In this document: positions 15,357 to 18,022 of the stretch, piece by piece
Layout of the letters: each line of letters opens with the position of its first letter
Position numbering within the stretch: position 1 is the first letter of the stretch
Assembly (NCBI GenBank): GCA_049680625.1
Contig: JBAUID010000015.1
Location: forward strand, 1-18,022
DNA from: JAUIAI01 sp049680625
Lineage (GTDB): Bacteria; Pseudomonadota; Gammaproteobacteria; Burkholderiales; Burkholderiaceae_E
DNA: 18,022 bases
Direction of reading: 5' to 3'
The notes under the pieces: model-generated
Database searches by the model: none
Seen by the model: only the letters and a program-made list of their open reading frames with translations
What the model was told of the DNA's origin: nothing
Program-made: the position numbers and the translations under genes

Positions 15357-16865
15357 ATGCCAGATAAAAACAAACGACCAAACGTTATTTTTATTTATTC
15401 TGACCAGTTACGCGCTGATGCCATCGCCTGTGCGGGTAACAAAGATGTTAAAACGCCGCATATCGATCGGCTAGCCGGTGAAGGCGTGCGCTTTGAAAAT
15501 GCGTTTGTGTCTTATCCGTTGTGCACGCCGTTCCGAGCATCTTTGCTGACGGGCAAATATGCGCACGCGACAGGCGTTTATTCAAACCACTTCCCGATTC
15601 CCACCGATCAGGTATTCCTGGCAACTTTACTTGGTCAAGCCGGCTATAAAACTGGTTATATCGGTAAGTGGCACCTGTACGGCGGGCCAAAACCGGGTTT
15701 TGTACCGCCGGGCCCGGACCGGCTGGGTTTTGAGCATTTTGTTGGTTTTAACCGCGGGCATGAGTACATGCGGTCAATTTACTACCGCGATACCGATCAG
15801 GCTTATCACAGCAAACGCTACGAACCCGATTACCAGACAGACCATTTGATTGAATTCATGCAGGGTTGCGTCGGGTCGTCGCCGGACAGTCCGTTTTTTG
15901 GTTACGTGTGCCTTGGCCCGCCGCACTTTCCAATGGACATGCCGGCCCACTGGAAGTCGATGTACGACCCCAATACCGTGACCTTGCCGCATGGGGTGCC
16001 AAATCCGCAGTTGCAGCGCACGGTACAAAAGCAAGTTATCGAGCATGAATTCAATGGTAATCCGGCACTGGCAGAAACCAGTAAAACCGAAACAGAAAAA
16101 GTAGCGCCTGGTGAGGCAGAAAGCGAAGCTGCTATTCGCGAATTTGTTGCCCAGTACTACGGGATGATCAGTAATGTCGACTTTAATGTTGGTCGTATTC
16201 TCAACTGGCTTGATGCAAGCGATCTTGCCAACGATACGATAGTGGTGTTTTTTAGCGACCACGGCGACATGCTCGGTCAGCACGGTCACTATTGCGGTAT
16301 CAAGCGTCGACCTTACCGTGGCTCAATGCAAGTCCCGGTGGTAGTGCGGTATCCCGCGCGCTTTGCTGGTGGCCAAACGCCGAAATCACTCATCGATTTC
16401 GCGGTCGACACAATGCCAACTATTCTCGATCTTTGCGGGGTGCAGACGCCCCCGGATGTGCAGGGCAATAGCTATCTGCCAATTCTGGATGGTCAGGATA
16501 CGTCTGTGCGCGACCATGTTTACTACGAGTTGATGCTTCAGTCCGGCGGACAGAAAAGTGAAGTTCACTTGCAGCCGAGGCGAGGTATCCGAACCCGCGA
16601 ATGGCTCTATGTTCGTGAGCAGGGCAGGCGCACGATGTTGTTTGATTTGCTGGCTGACCCACATGAAGAAGTGAACCTGGTAGGGCAGCCTGATCGAGCT
16701 GGCTTAATGGATTCTTTTGATACCCGGATCAAAGAGATCATGCAGTCAACTGGCGACGACTGGGGTAAAGAAGGCAGTTTCCCGCCGCCTAACTATGTGA
16801 CCCACGAACAAGGCGCAATAATTCATAGAGAAATTCTCGCAAGCAATTCAATCGAAACGTCGTAA
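15357..16865 (+). CDS. Cytoplasmic Cys-type sulfatase (arylsulfatase/choline-sulfatase superfamily)
   Basis: This 502-residue type I sulfatase hydrolyses sulfate esters with a formylglycine made from Cys. The CxPxR signature is C56-T-P-F-R60, followed by ASLLTG. Other active-site elements are D16-Q17 in IYSDQLRAD, GKWH (103-106), PPH (188-190), the metal-binding SDHGDMLGQHG (300-310) and K316. Maturation needs a formylglycine-generating enzyme, which is not in the window. There is no signal peptide, so the enzyme should act in the cytoplasm on an imported ester; this fits its place 30 bp behind tctCBA. The superfamily also includes phosphonate monoester hydrolases with the same nucleophile motif, which remain an alternative. 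The substrate (aryl sulfate, choline sulfate or sugar sulfate) is not decided by sequence; the neighbouring hydroxyquinol-type dioxygenase suggests an aryl sulfate. Confidence 0.92.
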   Translation: MPDKNKRPNVIFIYSDQLRADAIACAGNKDVKTPHIDRLAGEGVRFENAFVSYPLCTPFRASLLTGKYAHATGVYSNHFPIPTDQVFLATLLGQAGYKTGYIGKWHLYGGPKPGFVPPGPDRLGFEHFVGFNRGHEYMRSIYYRDTDQAYHSKRYEPDYQTDHLIEFMQGCVGSSPDSPFFGYVCLGPPHFPMDMPAHWKSMYDPNTVTLPHGVPNPQLQRTVQKQVIEHEFNGNPALAETSKTETEKVAPGEAESEAAIREFVAQYYGMISNVDFNVGRILNWLDASDLANDTIVVFFSDHGDMLGQHGHYCGIKRRPYRGSMQVPVVVRYPARFAGGQTPKSLIDFAVDTMPTILDLCGVQTPPDVQGNSYLPILDGQDTSVRDHVYYELMLQSGGQKSEVHLQPRRGIRTREWLYVREQGRRTMLFDLLADPHEEVNLVGQPDRAGLMDSFDTRIKEIMQSTGDDWGKEGSFPPPNYVTHEQGAIIHREILASNSIETS

Positions 16866-16881
16866 CGGCAGCATCGTTGAT

Positions 16882-16924
16882 CGCCTGTTATACCCAACCA
16901 GGCGGTGAGTACTGGCATTTTTTT
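16882..16924 (+). terminator. Possible terminator after the sulfatase
   Basis: A perfect inverted repeat CGCCTG (16882-16887) / CAGGCG (16899-16904) has an 11-base loop and is followed, 13 bases later, by seven T (16918-16924). A competing weaker stem, CCAG/CTGG, sits closer to the T-run. The distance makes it an imperfect rho-independent terminator. If it works, the dioxygenase at 16968 is a separate transcription unit, though no clear promoter is visible after it. Confidence 0.35.
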
Positions 16925-16967
16925 CGTTAAGCTATCAGACAAGCCAACAATCAAATAGGGCCACTTC

Positions 16968-17840
16968 ATGCGCAACGTTACCTCAGACAATATATCCGAG
17001 GCCTTTCTGGGCTACTTTGGTCGCGATACCGACCCACGGATTCGCGAAATTATGGATAGTCTTTCCCATCACCTGCACGCTTTTGCAAGGGAAACCAAGT
17101 TAACTCATTCGGAATGGCAGCAAGGCATCGATTTTCTGCGTCGCGCTGGCGAGATGACCACTGCTCAGCGCAACGAATTTATCCTGATATCGGATGTGCT
17201 TGGCTTGTCGTCGCTGGTTGATATGATTCACTCACCCGAGCAGGGTACCAATTCCAGCGTGCTTGGCCCCTTTCATATTTCCAATCCGCCGGCGATGCCG
17301 ATGGGTAGTGATTTGCGGGGCGACTTTGCGGGTGACCTGATTCTCGTGACCGGTTCGGTTCGCAGCACCAGCGGTGAACCAATCGCCGGCGCCAGCCTTG
17401 ATATCTGGCAGACGGCACCCAATGGTTTGTACTCGTCTCAAGACCCTGACCAGGACACTTACAGCTTTCACGCTCTGTTTACAACGGGTGATGACGGCGA
17501 GTATCGCTTCACAACGGCGCGGCCGGTCAGTTATACGGTGCCCACCGACGGGCCTACTGGTGACTTGTTACGCGCCACCGGGCGTCATGCGTGGCGACCT
17601 TCCCATCTGCATTGCATTGTTAAGGCACAGGGTTATCGCACCCTGGTAACCGAAGTTTTTCCTGATGACGATCCGTATCTTGATGAAGACACTGTTTTTG
17701 GTGTCCGGGACGATCTGGTCATGCACTATGTTGAGCAAGAACCGGGCGACTTCCCGGCGACGGGATACGCATTGTCCGGAAAAGTATCCGAGAAATTCTC
17801 ACGGGTAGACTTTGACCTGGTGCTTAGCCCGGGCCTCTGA
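16968..17840 (+). CDS. Intradiol ring-cleavage dioxygenase, hydroxyquinol 1,2-dioxygenase type
   Basis: This Fe(III) enzyme opens a catechol-type ring between the two hydroxyls. The 290-residue protein has the N-terminal helical domain of catechol-type intradiol dioxygenases (about residues 15-95) and the beta-sandwich catalytic domain after it. The iron ligands are Tyr155 (GLYSSQDPD), Tyr189 (PVSYTVPTDGP), His213 and His215 (RPSHLHCIV), at the family spacing. The helix VLGLSSLVDMIH and the block VPTDGPTGDLLRATGRHAWRP match hydroxyquinol (1,2,4-trihydroxybenzene) dioxygenases better than catechol or chlorocatechol dioxygenases; the expected product is maleylacetate. The SHLHC segment differs from the common AHIHF beside the ligands. 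Ribosome site AGGG at 16957-16960. The usual partner, maleylacetate reductase, is not in the window. Confidence 0.92.
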   Translation: MRNVTSDNISEAFLGYFGRDTDPRIREIMDSLSHHLHAFARETKLTHSEWQQGIDFLRRAGEMTTAQRNEFILISDVLGLSSLVDMIHSPEQGTNSSVLGPFHISNPPAMPMGSDLRGDFAGDLILVTGSVRSTSGEPIAGASLDIWQTAPNGLYSSQDPDQDTYSFHALFTTGDDGEYRFTTARPVSYTVPTDGPTGDLLRATGRHAWRPSHLHCIVKAQGYRTLVTEVFPDDDPYLDEDTVFGVRDDLVMHYVEQEPGDFPATGYALSGKVSEKFSRVDFDLVLSPGL

Positions 17841-17883
17841 TCAGGAAGCAGAAGAGCCTGGAGTAACGTCATGTAACCTCGAG

Positions 17884-17909
17884 GGTCATTAAGTGACCGA
17901 TCAGTCACT
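17884..17909. promoter_or_regulatory. Overlapping palindromes, probable operator
   Basis: Two inverted repeats share one arm. GGTCA (17884-17888) and TGACC (17894-17898) are five bases apart. The 18-bp AGTGACCGATCAGTCACT (17892-17909) is palindromic except for one base pair. The layout resembles TetR- or MarR-family operators built from TGAC half-sites. It lies about 70 bp upstream of the partial gene at 17978, in the only gap there, so it probably controls that gene. No regulator is encoded in the window. Confidence 0.4.
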
Positions 17910-17967
17910 GAATGTACTATCAAGTTTCGATCTAGCAATACTTCTTCTCAACCCGATCGATACTTCC

Positions 17968-17974
17968 GAGGAAA
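17968..17974 (+). promoter_or_regulatory. Ribosome binding site of the partial gene at the right edge
   Basis: GAGGAAA ends three bases before the ATG at 17978, supporting this ATG as a real start even though only 15 codons are visible. Confidence 0.5.
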
Positions 17975-17977
17975 ATC

Positions 17978-18022
17978 ATGAAAAAGACCTTAATTGCCAG
18001 TGTTTTAGCCGTTGGTCTGTCT
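17978..18022 (+). CDS. 5' fragment of a gene for an exported protein
   Basis: Only 15 codons are inside the window (MKKTLIASVLAVGLS). The Met-Lys-Lys start followed by a hydrophobic run is a typical Sec signal peptide, and a purine-rich ribosome site precedes it. The mature part is not visible, so it could be another periplasmic receptor, a porin or an unrelated secreted protein. The palindromes just upstream suggest regulated expression. Confidence 0.6.
   Translation, partial: MKKTLIASVLAVGLS

Noticed and set aside
17889..17920. Sigma70 promoter from TTAAGT and TACTAT before the edge gene
   Set aside because: Spacing is 20 bp and both boxes match poorly; only the palindrome was kept.
1..18022. 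CRISPR array, insertion sequence, prophage or defence genes
   Set aside because: No regularly spaced repeats, transposase, terminal inverted repeats, integrase or defence-family motifs were found; all long genes are transport or catabolic.

Overview
The window looks like a chromosomal catabolic region of a free-living Pseudomonadota bacterium, probably beta- or gammaproteobacterial. The pointers are medium GC, many ATGA/GTGA gene overlaps, a tripartite tricarboxylate (TTT/Bug) transporter, a Liv-type ABC transporter and a TRAP solute receptor. No ribosomal, tRNA, phage, transposon or CRISPR sequence was recognised, and no transcriptional regulator is encoded, so the controlling genes must lie outside.

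Layout. (1) 35-2329, minus strand: a class A FAD aromatic-ring monooxygenase followed by a TRAP periplasmic receptor; the TRAP membrane subunits, if linked, lie beyond the left edge. (2) 2330-2425: divergent control region with two small perfect inverted repeats. (3) 2426-12027, plus strand, one tightly packed run: livH, livM, livG, livF, a large acyl-CoA synthetase, a periplasmic Liv-type receptor, a carotenoid-cleavage/lignostilbene-dioxygenase family enzyme and a second acyl-CoA ligase. Most junctions overlap by 4 bases. (4) 12028-12317: noncoding, with an 11-bp tandem repeat and a possible leader hairpin. (5) 12318-16865: tctC, tctB, tctA, then a cytoplasmic Cys-type sulfatase. (6) 16968-17840: an intradiol ring-cleavage dioxygenase of the hydroxyquinol 1,2-dioxygenase type. 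(7) 17841-18022: a palindrome-rich regulatory region and the first 15 codons of an exported protein.

How the genes may work together (inference). Each of the three transporter classes (TRAP, Liv-ABC, TTT) has family members known to take up aromatic acids. The enzymes fit stepwise use of plant-type phenolics: oxidative cleavage of an alkene side chain (carotenoid-oxygenase family), CoA activation (two ligases), ring hydroxylation (FAD monooxygenase), sulfate-ester removal (sulfatase) and ring opening of a trihydroxybenzene (hydroxyquinol dioxygenase). No aldehyde dehydrogenase, thiolase, enoyl-CoA hydratase or maleylacetate reductase is present, so any pathway is incomplete here.

The most unusual items are a receptor, alkene-cleaving dioxygenase and ligase fused into one Liv operon by ATGA overlaps; a cytosolic sulfatase next to a TTT importer and a hydroxyquinol dioxygenase; a 14-bp triplication before the first ligase that makes a chain of overlapping 5-codon mini-ORFs; and a 13-codon mini-ORF bridging tctB and tctA.
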